Positions 26,741 through 36,437 of a stretch of 64,000 nucleotides of DNA are shown in pieces. Below the pieces are notes generated by a model, which did no database searches, was not told the origin of the DNA, and worked only from the letters and a program-made list of their open reading frames with translations. The stretch lies in assembly GCF_001544975.2 (NCBI RefSeq), contig NZ_FCOG02000027.1, positions 1 to 64,000 of the forward strand, given 5' to 3'. The DNA comes from Caballeronia arationis (GTDB taxonomy: Bacteria; Pseudomonadota; Gammaproteobacteria; Burkholderiales; Burkholderiaceae). Position 1 is the stretch's first letter. The number at the start of each line of letters is the position of its first letter. Position numbers and translations under genes: made by a program.

Positions 26741-27316
26741 CTACACGAGCCGCTGCAGCAGGTCGTCATACGCCTCGTCCGACGGCGACGAATTGTCGAA
26801 CATCAGCAGGTCGCGGCTCGCGGGTCCGTCCGGCACGAAGCGCCGCTGCCGGTATTCGTCCCAGTGCGCGAGCTTGTACGCGTCGTTCGGATCGCCACGC
26901 GCGACGATCCGTTCGCGCGCCACGTCGTCCGTCACGTGCACCCAGACGACGCGAATCGTCACCTCGTCGCCGATGCGAAGCCATGCGCGGTCGAAGAGCC
27001 GCTCCTCGCGGACCTCCCGCGTAAGCGGCGCGACCACCGCGACGCTCACGCCGAGATCGAGATTCTCCCGCGCCGTGTCGATCAGCGCGCGATACTCGGG
27101 ATCGCGGAAATGCTGAAGGAAGAGCGGGCTGTCGCGATCGTTCGGGTCGCCGGTCAGCGCGCCCATCGCGGCGGCGCTGTACGCGCCGTAGAGCGTGTCC
27201 TTGTCGAGCAGGCAGAACGGCTCGCCCGTGGCGCGCACAAGACGCGGAAAGAGGCGCTTCGCGAGCGTCGTCTTGCCGGTGCCCGCGTGGCCGCAGAAGA
27301 AGATCAGATACGTCAT
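26741..27316 (-). CDS. P-loop NTPase / zeta-toxin-like kinase family protein
   Basis: A 191-aa ATP-binding protein with Walker A 'CGHAGTGKTTLAKRL' near the N-terminus. Downstream are 'FCLLDKDTLYGAYSAAAMGA', 'GVSVAVVAPLTREVREERLF' and 'VVWVHVTDDVARERIVARGD', the layout of AAA_33/zeta-toxin-like small kinases. The ATG at 27316 gives the usual short lead to the P-loop. No antitoxin-like partner is adjacent, so a toxin role is not supported; a metabolite kinase is as likely. Confidence 0.82.
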   Translation of the reverse strand: MTYLIFFCGHAGTGKTTLAKRLFPRLVRATGEPFCLLDKDTLYGAYSAAAMGALTGDPNDRDSPLFLQHFRDPEYRALIDTARENLDLGVSVAVVAPLTREVREERLFDRAWLRIGDEVTIRVVWVHVTDDVARERIVARGDPNDAYKLAHWDEYRQRRFVPDGPASRDLLMFDNSSPSDEAYDDLLQRLV

Positions 27317-27368
27317 GCGCCGGTGTTCCATGTGGACCAGACGACTTCAATCATAACCAGAGGCGCCG

Positions 27369-28673
27369 TCAGCTTCCCCGCTGATACCACTTCATGAGCG
27401 GCGTCGAGGTGATGCCATGCACGATCACCGACGCCGTGATCACCCCGATCACGAGCGGCACGAGCGGTGCCGCCGCGCTTTTCGGCGCGTGCTCCAGCGC
27501 GTACATGAGGTAGTAGAACGAGCCGACGCCGCGTATTCCGAACCAGCTCATGAGGCGCCGCTGCCGCGCCGTCGCGAGCGAGCCGACCAGTGACGCTTCC
27601 ACCGCCAGCGGCCGCACGATCGCGAACAGCACGACGACCAGCGCCGCGGCCTGCCAGGTCAGGAACTGCTTCCAGACGTGCGCAAGCGTCGCGCCGACGA
27701 TGAGCATGATCGCCACTTCCGCGATGCGCTCCAGTTCGATCGTGAAGCCGAGCACGCGCTCGGCCATGAACGCATGGGCGCGTTCGGGATCGACGGCGGT
27801 CGCGCCGACGTCTTCCGAATCGATCGTGCCGACGGCCTCTCTCGGAGACTTGTCGCCGCTCGCTTTCTGCTCGACGCGGCGCATCGCGAGGCCCGCCGCG
27901 AACACCGCGAGAAACGCGTAGGTCTGCAGCAACTCGGCCACTCCATACGACAGCGCGATCAGTCCGAGCGCATAGAAGCCCTCCGGGCCGAGCGCCTGGC
28001 CGTGGCGCGTGCGCAAAAACGCCACGAGCCGCACCGAGAGGTCGCCGAGGAGCCACCCGCTCGCGAGCGCACCCGCGACGCCCCAGAGCGCGAGACCCGC
28101 GAACGCCCACGAACGCGCCTCGCCCGGCGACGCCTCATAGTTGCACACGGCGATGCCGAGCAAAGCAAACGGCAGCGCGATGCCGTCGTTCAGGCCTCCT
28201 TCGCCGGTCAGCGAAAAGCGCAGCAGATCGACGTCGCCGGGGCTTTCGACCTGCACGTCGTGGGCGAGCACGGGGTCGGTCGGCGCGAGCATCGCGGCGA
28301 GCAAAAGCGCCGGGCCCCAGTTCAACCCCAGCACGTGCACGGAGAAGAGCGTGAGCGCGATGACCGTGAACACCATCGCGACAATGCCGAGCCGCACGGG
28401 CAGCAACCAGATGCGGTCGGTCGGCGGCACGCGCAGGCGCAGGCCGATCGCGAAGAGCGAAACAAGCATCGCGACTTCGGTGATGCGGCGCAGGATGGTG
28501 GCATCGGCGACGAGATCGGGGTCGAGCAGGTCCGCGCCCAGCGGCCCGAGCGCGAAGCCTATCGCGAGATAGCACATTGCTGTGCTGATCGGCAGATGCT
28601 TGAACGTCGAACTGGCAAGCCCCATGAGGATGAGTACACCGCCAACGACGAGAAACCACATCGTCTCGGTCAT
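27369..28673 (-). CDS. CPA1-family Na+/H+ (cation:proton) antiporter
   Basis: A 434-aa inner-membrane protein with about 12 helices. Family features are 'AALLAAMLAPTDPVLAHDVQ'-like sequence with the TDP motif, and 'FSLTGEGGLNDGIALPFALL' with the N-D ion-binding pair of electroneutral CPA1 exchangers. The C-terminal part has 'SWFGIRGVGSFYYLMYALEH'. An acidic loop around residues 260-300 is cytoplasmic. The start at 28673 follows AGGTTTCC; the frame extends upstream but without membrane-protein character. It exports Na+ or K+ in exchange for H+. Confidence 0.88.
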   Translation of the reverse strand: MTETMWFLVVGGVLILMGLASSTFKHLPISTAMCYLAIGFALGPLGADLLDPDLVADATILRRITEVAMLVSLFAIGLRLRVPPTDRIWLLPVRLGIVAMVFTVIALTLFSVHVLGLNWGPALLLAAMLAPTDPVLAHDVQVESPGDVDLLRFSLTGEGGLNDGIALPFALLGIAVCNYEASPGEARSWAFAGLALWGVAGALASGWLLGDLSVRLVAFLRTRHGQALGPEGFYALGLIALSYGVAELLQTYAFLAVFAAGLAMRRVEQKASGDKSPREAVGTIDSEDVGATAVDPERAHAFMAERVLGFTIELERIAEVAIMLIVGATLAHVWKQFLTWQAAALVVVLFAIVRPLAVEASLVGSLATARQRRLMSWFGIRGVGSFYYLMYALEHAPKSAAAPLVPLVIGVITASVIVHGITSTPLMKWYQRGS

Positions 28674-28863
28674 GGAAACCTGTCTGCTGTGAGGAGTGGC
28701 CGGCGCGCCGGATGAGAAGGGCGCCGGGGTCCGGTAAAGGTAGCACGGGCCATGCCCGTGAATCTCGCGGTGGCGGCGAGGCGGCTTCTTCGCGCGTAAG
28801 ATGGCAACGACCCTTCTTCGGCACGACCCTTCGTTCAACGTCACGGTTTCGCGGGAGGCTGGC

Positions 28864-30246
28864 ATGTCACACCATTTCGACGCCGTCGTGATCGGCACCG
28901 GACAAGGCGGCGGACCGCTCGCCGTGCGGCTCGCAGAGAGCGGGCGCAAGACGGCCGTCATCGAGCGGCATTTGTTCGGCGGCACCTGCGTGAACGTCGG
29001 CTGCACGCCGACCAAGACCTACGTCGCAAGCGCGCGCGCCGCGCACGTCGCGCGCCACGCGGCGGAGTACGGCGTGCTGATCGCCGGGGACGTACAGATC
29101 GACATGGCGCGCGTGAAGGCGCGCAAGGACGAGGTGATCGGCGCGTCGCGCGACGGCGTCGAAAAATGGCTGCGCGGCACGCAAAACCTGACTGTCTTCA
29201 CCGGCCACGGGCGCTTTACGGGGCCGCATTCGATCCGGGTCGACGCTCACGACGGCCAGCAGCACGAACTGGAAAGCGACGCGACCTTCATCAACACCGG
29301 CACGCGCCCGACCATTCCGCCGATCGACGGCATCGACCGGATCCCGTATCTGACCAACTCGACGCTGCTCGAACTGACCGAGGTGCCCGCGCATCTCGTG
29401 ATCGTCGGCGCGAGCTATATCGCGCTCGAATTCGCGCAGATGTTTCGCCGCTTCGGCAGCCGAGTGACCGTCCTCGTGCGCGGCAAGCGCGTGCTCACGC
29501 GCGAGGACGCGGATTTCGCGGAGAGTATTCAGAAGGTGCTGGCGAAGGAGGGCGTCGAGTTTCGCTTCGGTGGCGAGCCGACACGCGTCGAGCCTCTCGG
29601 CGACGGCGTACGCATCGGCCTGAACGAAGACACGATCGACGCGTCACATCTGCTTTTCGCGACCGGGCGCCAGCCGAACACCGACGACCTCGGCCTCGAC
29701 GCGGCGGGCGTCGCGGTGAACGCGCACGGTCTGATCGACGTCGACGGCGAGCTGCGCACGCAGGTCGAAGGCATCTGGGCGATCGGCGACGTGAACGGGC
29801 GCGGCGCGTTCACGCATACGTCGTACAACGACTTCGAGATCGTCGCGGCGCACCTGATCGACAACGAGCCGCGCAGCGTCGATACGCGGATCATGACCTA
29901 CGCGGTGTTCGTCGATCCGCCCTATGCGCGCGTCGGCATGAGCGAGAGCGAGGTGAGGAAGGATGGCCGCGAGGCACTGATCGCGACGATGCCGATGTCG
30001 CGTGTGGGCCGGGCGCGCGAGCGCGGCGAGACGGACGGCTTCATGAAGGCGCTCGTCGATGCGAAGACGAAGCAGATTCTGGGCGCCGCGATCCACGGCA
30101 TCGAAGGCGACGAGGCGATCCACACCTTCGTCGACATCATGAACGCAGGCGCGCCGTACACCACGCTCAAGAACGCGATGCACATCCATCCGACCGTCAG
30201 CGAACTGATTCCGACACTGCTCGGGATGCTGAAGCCGCTGAAATAA
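28864..30246 (+). CDS. FAD-dependent pyridine nucleotide-disulfide oxidoreductase
   Basis: A 460-aa class I oxidoreductase resembling mercuric reductase and dihydrolipoamide dehydrogenase. It has FAD-binding 'VVIGTGQGGGPLAVRLAESG', redox disulfide 'GGTCVNVGCTPTK' (C-x4-C), NAD(P)-binding 'LVIVGASYIALEFAQMFRRF', second FAD site 'GIWAIGDVNG', and C-terminal 'HIHPTVSELIPTLL' with the His-Pro dimer-interface catalytic pair. It lacks the N-terminal HMA domain and C-terminal Cys pair of true MerA, and no mer genes are nearby, so the disulfide substrate is unknown. ATG 28864 follows GGGAGG. Confidence 0.9.
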   Translation: MSHHFDAVVIGTGQGGGPLAVRLAESGRKTAVIERHLFGGTCVNVGCTPTKTYVASARAAHVARHAAEYGVLIAGDVQIDMARVKARKDEVIGASRDGVEKWLRGTQNLTVFTGHGRFTGPHSIRVDAHDGQQHELESDATFINTGTRPTIPPIDGIDRIPYLTNSTLLELTEVPAHLVIVGASYIALEFAQMFRRFGSRVTVLVRGKRVLTREDADFAESIQKVLAKEGVEFRFGGEPTRVEPLGDGVRIGLNEDTIDASHLLFATGRQPNTDDLGLDAAGVAVNAHGLIDVDGELRTQVEGIWAIGDVNGRGAFTHTSYNDFEIVAAHLIDNEPRSVDTRIMTYAVFVDPPYARVGMSESEVRKDGREALIATMPMSRVGRARERGETDGFMKALVDAKTKQILGAAIHGIEGDEAIHTFVDIMNAGAPYTTLKNAMHIHPTVSELIPTLLGMLKPLK

Positions 30247-31488
30247 TCAGGCCTCCACCGCCGGCTTCTCGACTTCCGGCGTGACGGCCGCTTCGCGCGT
30301 CTCGGGCATCGCGAGCCACACGAGCGCGACCGCAAGCGCACCGGCGGCCGCGAGCCCGAAGAAGCTCATCGCGGTGCCGAAGCGGTCGGCGGCGAAGCCC
30401 GCCGCCGCCGTTGAGAGCGTCGCTCCAATGCCCGCCGCAAGTCCGAAGAAGCCGATCGTCAGGTTGTAGTGGCCCTTGCCGCCGGCGACGTCGGCTGCGA
30501 TCAGTGGCAGCATCACGCCGAACACCGCCGCGCTGATGCCGTCGAGCATCTGCACCGGCACGAGCAGATAAGGGCTCGAGACCCCGGCGAACAGCAGCGC
30601 GCGCACCGGCAGCGCAGCGAAGCCGAGGATCAGCACCGGGCGCCGTCCCCAGCGCTGCGCCTGCCGTCCGACCCACGGCGACATCGCCGCGACCAGGAAC
30701 TGCGGCACGATGATGCACGCCGCGATCACGAGTTGAACGTTGTCGCCCATGTGCGCCGTGACTTCGCCGGCGGCGAGATTGAGCATCGCCGCGTTCGACA
30801 AGTGAAAGAGCACCACGCACGCCGCGAAGATCAGAAGCCGCCTGTCGCGCAGCAGTTCGCGCAGCGACACGCGCTCTTCGCCTTCGGGCGTGATCGTTTT
30901 GTCGGGCTTCTGGCTGCCGCGCGCAATCTTCGGCGGCATATCGTGATGGATCATCGACAGCGCGACGAGCGCCGGCAGCGCGAGCGCCGCCGTCAGGAAG
31001 AACACGGAGCGCAGCGAGAAATATTCGCCGAACACGCCCATCAGCGCCGCCGTGAGCGCGCTGCCGATCGATGCCCAGCGCGCATTGCGCCCGAGCCGGT
31101 CGCCGAGATCGGCGCGCGAGACGAGCGCGTAGGAGATCGCCGCCATCGCGGGCACGAGCATGCAGCTTGCGAAACCGTGCAGCACTTCGGCCGCGAACAC
31201 CGGCACGAAGGTCGGGCTCGCGGCGAGAAAGAGGGCGCTCGCAATGATCGCGACGATCGCGGATGCCGCTGCGAACTTCTTGTTGCGCATCGCATCGACG
31301 AGCGCGCCCGCCGGCAGTTGGCTCGCCATCGCGCTGATCGTGCCGACCGAGAGCATCAGCCCGATTTCGCCCTGCGTCCACTTGTTGGCGGCGAGGTACG
31401 AAGCGATGAAGGGGCCGAAGCCGGTCTGCACGTTGGCGACGAAGAAATTCAGCCAGTCGAGTGCGCGAAGACTTCGTGCAATTACCAT
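30247..31488 (-). CDS. Major facilitator superfamily transporter
   Basis: A 413-aa MFS permease with about 12 helices. Between helices 2 and 3 is 'PAGALVDAMRNKKFAAASAI', the MFS G-x-x-x-D-(R/K) motif. A cytoplasmic loop with K/E-rich sequence ('SQKPDKTITPEGEERVSLRE') splits the two six-helix halves, and the C-terminus is acidic ('TPEVEKPAVEA'). It resembles drug or sugar exporters; the substrate cannot be inferred. Its stop codon directly abuts the stop of the convergent oxidoreductase with no gap. Confidence 0.9.
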   Translation of the reverse strand: MVIARSLRALDWLNFFVANVQTGFGPFIASYLAANKWTQGEIGLMLSVGTISAMASQLPAGALVDAMRNKKFAAASAIVAIIASALFLAASPTFVPVFAAEVLHGFASCMLVPAMAAISYALVSRADLGDRLGRNARWASIGSALTAALMGVFGEYFSLRSVFFLTAALALPALVALSMIHHDMPPKIARGSQKPDKTITPEGEERVSLRELLRDRRLLIFAACVVLFHLSNAAMLNLAAGEVTAHMGDNVQLVIAACIIVPQFLVAAMSPWVGRQAQRWGRRPVLILGFAALPVRALLFAGVSSPYLLVPVQMLDGISAAVFGVMLPLIAADVAGGKGHYNLTIGFFGLAAGIGATLSTAAAGFAADRFGTAMSFFGLAAAGALAVALVWLAMPETREAAVTPEVEKPAVEA

Positions 31489-31512
31489 TATTTGTGATCG
31501 ATATCGGTGTCG

Positions 31513-32655
31513 TTATCTGGAAGCGCGCGCGCCGGATGCGGTTGCGCCCGACGCCACGGGGCCGGTCGCGACCGGTCCGGACGAGGTGGGCGCCGACGCA
31601 GCCGACGCAGCCGCCGCTGCGGAAGCCGGCGCCGACGCGGGCGCGGGCACGACAGGAGAAACGATCTTGATCGGTTGTTCAGGTCCGTAAGTGGGCGACG
31701 CCTTAAGCTGGGCGTCGGTGAAATCCATCTGCAGTTGCGGCGTCTTGTTGCGTGACACGACGCGCAGGTCGCCCCAGCTCGCCGCGACGTGGCGCTTGTC
31801 CCCGGAAAGCGAATCGCTCAGATCGATCACGACTGCCTGCGGCTCGGCCTGCGAATCGATCAGCACATCGACCACGCGGCCCATGCGCGCGCCGTTCTTC
31901 TGCAGGACCGTCGAATCGACGAGCTGCATCAGGTTGGGCGGCACGTCCTTGACCGGCTGCGGCTTGGGCGGCGCATCGGCTTTCGCCTTGCCGGTAGCGG
32001 GCGCGGCGGACGCGCCGAGCGTGATCGCCGGGGTCTTCGCGGCCGGCGCGAAGCGGAACGCGGACCACGGGAAGATCACCTTGCGATCGCCCACGCCGAG
32101 AAAGCCGGCCAGATTGACCATCATGACCTTCGGCTTCGCGGCGGAATCGACGTACATGTCGACCGCGCGCCCGATCACCTTGCCGTCCGGGCGCTGCACT
32201 TCGCTGTCGAGCAGCCCGTGCAACTGGTCGTGCTGCAGGATGCGCGTCGAGATGATTTGCGGCGGGGGCGGCGGCTCCGGTTCCTCCACGGGCGGCGGGG
32301 CGGGCGGCGCGGCGGGCTTCGGCTTGACGACACGGCGCTTCGGCTTCGCCGCCCGCGGCGTCTTCGGTTCCGACGCGGGCTCGGCCGCGACCACGGTCGA
32401 AGGCTCTTCGGCTTCGGCGGTTTCCTCGGTCGGCGCGGGCGGCTGGAACGAATGCTCGACGATCGGCACGGGCGTCTGCTGCGGCAGCAGACTGCACGCC
32501 GGAAGCACGGCCAGCGCGAGAAGCGGCGCGAGGCATCGCCGCGTCGCAAGCGCGCGGAGAAGCGTGGCTGTCGCGAGGGCGGCCAGCGCCGTGAATATCG
32601 AAATGAACAGACCTCGGGCTGAGAAACCTCGACGCGAGAAACCGCCAGTCATCAC
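31513..32655 (-). CDS. PRC-barrel domain lipoprotein
   Basis: About 380 aa. The N-terminus has a hydrophobic stretch and a probable lipobox 'VLPAC' near residue 54, suggesting the true start may lie further in than the ATG used. A P/E/A-rich linker follows. Two PRC-barrel-like modules come next: 'LHGLLDSEVQRPDGKVIGRA' with 'KVMMVNLAGFLGVGDRKVIF', and 'LVDSTVLQKNGARMGRVVDV' with 'QAVVIDLSD'. The tail is Ala/Ser/Pro/Thr-rich and low-complexity. PRC barrels are small beta domains used in photosynthetic reaction centres and RimM; a structural envelope role is inferred here. Confidence 0.82.
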   Translation of the reverse strand: MMTGGFSRRGFSARGLFISIFTALAALATATLLRALATRRCLAPLLALAVLPACSLLPQQTPVPIVEHSFQPPAPTEETAEAEEPSTVVAAEPASEPKTPRAAKPKRRVVKPKPAAPPAPPPVEEPEPPPPPQIISTRILQHDQLHGLLDSEVQRPDGKVIGRAVDMYVDSAAKPKVMMVNLAGFLGVGDRKVIFPWSAFRFAPAAKTPAITLGASAAPATGKAKADAPPKPQPVKDVPPNLMQLVDSTVLQKNGARMGRVVDVLIDSQAEPQAVVIDLSDSLSGDKRHVAASWGDLRVVSRNKTPQLQMDFTDAQLKASPTYGPEQPIKIVSPVVPAPASAPASAAAAASAASAPTSSGPVATGPVASGATASGARASR

Positions 32656-32795
32656 AAAAGCTCCATGTGTCCGGGCCGCCTGCCTGGGTCAGATCGCCCC
32701 GTCGAACCGGAGCGGATTGATATGTGAGAAGTCGTGGGGAGCGTGCCTGCCGGGACGCCGGTCATGCTTTTTCGTGCGCCTGCCCGGGCCCGGCT

Positions 32796-33347
32796 TCAGA
32801 CGCCGGACGGGCGCTCGCGCGCCCCTGTCGCCGCGGCGAGCCGCGCGACCGTATCGGGTGCGCCCATCTTTTCGGCGGCGTCGCGCGCGGAGAAGCCGTT
32901 TGCATCGCGCGCGTCGGGATTCGCGCCGCGCCCGATCAGATATTCGACCAGTTCGACGCGATTGAACATCGCCGCAATCATGAGCGCCGTGCGGCCGTCG
33001 GGCGATGCGCCTTCGACGTCCGCGCCGTGATCGAGCAGCACTTCGATCACCGGCATGAAGCCCTTGAACGCCGCGCCGGCGATGGGCGTCTGGCCGCGGT
33101 CGTTGCGCAGGTCCGGGTCGGCCTTGTGCTCCAGAAGCACCCGCACCGCGTCGGCGTGGCCGTGGTAGCTCGCGAGCATCACGAGCGTGTCGCCACGGTC
33201 GTTACGCAGGTTCGGCGGCAGGCCCTTGTGCAGCAGCGCGTCGAGCATGGCGGCATCGCCGCGCCGCGCGACTTCGAAGACTTCGCTCGCGAACGCGATC
33301 ATCTCGTCGTCGGGGCCCTGCTTGCTTGCGTCGTCGGGTTCTTGCAT
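32796..33347 (-). CDS. Ankyrin-repeat protein
   Basis: A 183-aa protein made of about four ankyrin repeats: 'RNDRGDTLVMLASYHGHADA', 'RNDRGQTPIAGAAFKGFMPV', 'SPDGRTALMIAAMFNRVELV' and 'DANGFSARDAAEKMG', each followed by 'L-L-x-x-G/K-A-(D/N)-P'. Ankyrin stacks mediate protein-protein binding. There is no signal peptide, so it is probably cytosolic. GGAGC precedes ATG 33347. Confidence 0.92.
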   Translation of the reverse strand: MQEPDDASKQGPDDEMIAFASEVFEVARRGDAAMLDALLHKGLPPNLRNDRGDTLVMLASYHGHADAVRVLLEHKADPDLRNDRGQTPIAGAAFKGFMPVIEVLLDHGADVEGASPDGRTALMIAAMFNRVELVEYLIGRGANPDARDANGFSARDAAEKMGAPDTVARLAAATGARERPSGV

Positions 33348-33668
33348 TTCGTTGCTCCGTCCTTGCTTCGTCGTTGCCTGGCGTTGCTGCGTGGAGAAAA
33401 TGCGCGGCGAGCGGGACCGGTCGAACCGGCGCTCCATGCTCGCGCGGCTTCCCGCGCAGTTCGAAGGATACAGGTTTGCTCGCGGGACGCGTTCGCGCGG
33501 GCTCCTCGTTAGCACGATTCGCGCCATGGGGCAACGGCCGCGCCGGAGGAATTCGCGGGTGCCCGCTTGACTCGCCGGGAGCCGCGCGCTTAGGCTCGGC
33601 GCAGTTTGCTTAGATGCCGTTCGTCTTCCGGGTTCATCACCTCACCGCTTCGACAAGGAACCTCGCCC

Positions 33669-34295
33669 ATGAACCATCCCGATGCCGGTGCCGATTCCTC
33701 CGTGCGCCGCAGCGCGCCCGCCGCGACGCGCAATCGCGACGCCATCCTTGCCGTGCTCGCACGCGTGCTGCCCGCAAGCGGCGTCGTGCTGGAGATCGCG
33801 AGCGGCACCGGTCAGCATGCGGTGCATTGCGCCGCCGCGCTGCCGGACATCGACTGGCAACCGAGCGACCCGGACGCCGCGTCGCGTGCGTCGATCGAAG
33901 CGTGGCGCGTGCACGAGAAGCTCGCCAACCTGGAGCCGCCGCTCGCGATTGACGTCCGCTCGGCCGACTGGGGCATCGAATCGGCTGCGGCGATGGTCTG
34001 CATCAACATGATTCATATCGCGCCGTGGGAAGCGGCAGAGGACTTGTTCGAAGGCGCGAAACGGCTCCTGGCGGCGGGCGGCGTCCTGTATCTATACGGA
34101 CCGTACCGGCGCCACGGCGCACACACGGCCCCGAGCAACGAAGCGTTCGACGCCCAGTTACGCGCGACCGATCCGCGCTGGGGCGTGCGCAACATGGAAG
34201 CGGTCGAGGCGCTCGGGCGGGCAGCCGGGCTGACGCTGGAAGAAGTCGTCCCGATGCCGGCGAACAACTTCAGTCTGGTGTTCAGGAAGGGCTGA
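33669..34295 (+). CDS. DUF938 family SAM-dependent methyltransferase
   Basis: A 208-aa protein of the DUF938 family. It opens with 'SAPAATRNRDAILAVLARVL', then the SAM-binding motif I 'VLEIASGTGQHAVHCAAALP', 'WQPSDPDAASRASIEAW', 'MVCINMIHIAPWEAAEDLFE' and 'VLYLYGPYRRHGAHTAPSN'. The substrate is unknown. AAGGAACC lies upstream of ATG 33669. It is convergent with the DMT exporter gene. Confidence 0.9.
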   Translation: MNHPDAGADSSVRRSAPAATRNRDAILAVLARVLPASGVVLEIASGTGQHAVHCAAALPDIDWQPSDPDAASRASIEAWRVHEKLANLEPPLAIDVRSADWGIESAAAMVCINMIHIAPWEAAEDLFEGAKRLLAAGGVLYLYGPYRRHGAHTAPSNEAFDAQLRATDPRWGVRNMEAVEALGRAAGLTLEEVVPMPANNFSLVFRKG

Positions 34296-34316
34296 TCCGG
34301 GCGCAGGGTGAGGCGC

Positions 34317-35252
34317 TCAGGCCTGGGCGCCGGAGGCGCGCCTGCGATCCGCGAGGGCGCTGCGCCACGGCACCGTGGCCATCAGCGAGGCCGCGACGAT
34401 CATCGCGCCGCCGATCCACCCGCTCGCCGACACCGCCTCGCCGAGCCAGACACTCGCGAACAGCGCGCCGAAAGCCGGCTCGCTGCCCATCAGCAGCGAA
34501 ACGCGCGTCGGACTGCTGCGTCCGATCGCGAAGTTCTGCGCGAAGAACGCGAATAGCGTGCGGGCAAGCACGAGATAGATCACCGATCCCCAGAAGAGGC
34601 CGTGGCCGGCAAGCGTCGGCACGTGCCGGAGTTGCGTCGGCGCGAAGACCAGCGCCACGACAGCGCTGCCCGCTGCCACCACGCCCGACTGCACCGCCGT
34701 GATCGAGAGTGCCGGCATCGACGAGTTGCGCATCACGCGCTTGGTCACGCACACGTTGAGCGCACGCAGCACGGCGGCGACGAGGACCAGCGCGTCGCCG
34801 GAGTTGAAGGCGAGGGCGCCGTCGCCGGCGAGCAGCCACGCCCCGCCGAGCGAGACCGCCACCGCCATCCATTCGACGCGGCCCGGCCGCCGCGCGAGCA
34901 GCACCCATTCCACGAGCGGCGTCAGCACGACGCACAGGCTGATCAGGAACGCCGCGTTCGACGCGCGCGTGAGCAGCACGCCGAAGGTTTCCGCGAGAAA
35001 GATGCCGAGCAGCAGGCCGCCGACGCCGAGCACGCCGCGCAGGGTAGCGGCATCGGCGTGGCGCAGGTGCCTCAGGGCCGGCGAGAGCAGCACGAACGTG
35101 ATCCCGAAGCGCAGCGCGAGCAGCGCGAGTACCGGGTAGACGGCGAGCGCCTCCTTCACGACGCCGTAACTGCTGCCCCACACGATTGCGACCCCGAGCA
35201 GCATCAGGTCGGAGAGGAATTGAAGGCGCTTGGCGGGGCGGTCGGGTTTCAT
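34317..35252 (-). CDS. EamA/DMT-family transporter
   Basis: A 311-aa inner-membrane protein with ten predicted helices in two EamA halves, each with the usual 'W-G-S-S-Y' or 'R-F' features ('VAIVWGSSYGVVKEAL', 'ALRFGITFVLL', 'SEPAFGALFASVWLGEAVSA'). Such proteins export amino acids or drugs, or import metabolites. The start at 35252 was chosen because the first helix follows directly. The LysR gene at 35362 is divergent and may regulate it. Confidence 0.9.
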   Translation of the reverse strand: MKPDRPAKRLQFLSDLMLLGVAIVWGSSYGVVKEALAVYPVLALLALRFGITFVLLSPALRHLRHADAATLRGVLGVGGLLLGIFLAETFGVLLTRASNAAFLISLCVVLTPLVEWVLLARRPGRVEWMAVAVSLGGAWLLAGDGALAFNSGDALVLVAAVLRALNVCVTKRVMRNSSMPALSITAVQSGVVAAGSAVVALVFAPTQLRHVPTLAGHGLFWGSVIYLVLARTLFAFFAQNFAIGRSSPTRVSLLMGSEPAFGALFASVWLGEAVSASGWIGGAMIVAASLMATVPWRSALADRRRASGAQA

Positions 35253-35361
35253 GATGGCGGCGACGGAAGTGAGCGAGCCGCCATTGTCGAATGATGCGTC
35301 TGCCGCGATAATCGGGTCCACGCGCACAGGCTTTTTGCTCGTGGCGCACAGATGAACGCTC

Positions 35362-36273
35362 ATGAATCCAGCCGATCTTTTCGCGTTGTTGCCCGATATG
35401 GCGGTGTTCGCGCGCGTCGTCGACGCGGGCAATTTCTCGGTCGCCGCCCGCCAGCTCGGCAGCACGCCGTCCACCGTCAGCCGTCAGATCAAGCGTCTCG
35501 AGGAGGCGCTTGCGACGCGTCTGCTCGAACGCTCGACGCGCAAGGTCCGCGTGACCGAGTCGGGGCAGCAGGTCTACCGCCATTGCCGCGACATGGCCGC
35601 CGCGGCGTCCGGCGCGGTCGATGCCGCGGGGCAAAGCGTCGGGCGGGCGCAGGGACGCGTTGCGCTGAGTGCGCCGTCGGCGTATGCGAAATCGGTGATT
35701 CATCCGCTCGTGCCGGAGTTTCTCGCGGCGTATCCGGAAGTCGACGTCCAGTTGTTCTTCTCAGATCACGAAATCGATCCGCTCGCGAGCGACCTCGATC
35801 TCGTGATCCGCGCGACCGACCGGCCGCCGCAAGGGCTCGCGGCGCGGCCGCTCGGGCGGATCCGCTGGGTGCTGTGCGCCGCGCATTCGTATCTGCGCGA
35901 GCGCGGTGCGCCGGCGCATCCGCGCGACCTTGCGGCTCACGACTGCATCTATCTGGGCGAAACGGCCGACGACAACCGCTGGCAGTTCCGGCGCGGCAAC
36001 GAGACGGCGAGCGTGACGGTCACGGGGCGTTACATCGCGAATCATGCGGGCGCGCGGCTGGAGGCGGCGCAGGACGGGCTCGGCGTCGCCTGCCTGCCGG
36101 AGTTCGCCGCGCGCGAGGCGCTTGCGGTGGGGAGCGTCGCGCGCGTGCTCGGCGGCTGGGACATGGAGGCGCGCGCGTATCAGGGACCGGTGTGGCTGCT
36201 GTATCCGCCGAACCGGTTCTTGCCGCCCAAGGTCCGCGCCCTGATCGATTTTCTGGCGCAACGGCTGGGGTGA
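35362..36273 (+). CDS. LysR-family transcriptional regulator
   Basis: A 303-aa regulator. The N-terminal helix-turn-helix is 'AVFARVVDAGNFSVAARQLG', 'STPSTVSRQIKRLEEALATR' and 'LLERSTRKVRVTESG'. The C-terminal effector domain resembles the CrgA-like subgroup ('LPEFAAREALAVGSVARVLG'). It is divergent from the DMT exporter (109-bp gap), the usual LysR-target arrangement. Confidence 0.93.
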   Translation: MNPADLFALLPDMAVFARVVDAGNFSVAARQLGSTPSTVSRQIKRLEEALATRLLERSTRKVRVTESGQQVYRHCRDMAAAASGAVDAAGQSVGRAQGRVALSAPSAYAKSVIHPLVPEFLAAYPEVDVQLFFSDHEIDPLASDLDLVIRATDRPPQGLAARPLGRIRWVLCAAHSYLRERGAPAHPRDLAAHDCIYLGETADDNRWQFRRGNETASVTVTGRYIANHAGARLEAAQDGLGVACLPEFAAREALAVGSVARVLGGWDMEARAYQGPVWLLYPPNRFLPPKVRALIDFLAQRLG

Positions 36274-36437
36274 CGCAGCGCGTCTTTGGGACCGCGCGTG
36301 CATCCGTAGTGAGCGCTCCGTAACTTCCCCGGAGTCGCGCACCCGAATCCCGATCGCCGTGTAGACTGCGAATGATCGTTCACAACGCTGCCCTTGCGAG
36401 CAGCGTTTCGTCGTATCTCCGCAGGGAGGGGTCGTAC

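Noticed and set aside
26741-27316. Zeta toxin of a toxin-antitoxin pair
   Set aside because: P-loop kinase features only; no adjacent small antitoxin gene.
28864-30246. Mercuric reductase merA
   Set aside because: Lacks the HMA domain and C-terminal Cys pair, and no mer genes are nearby.
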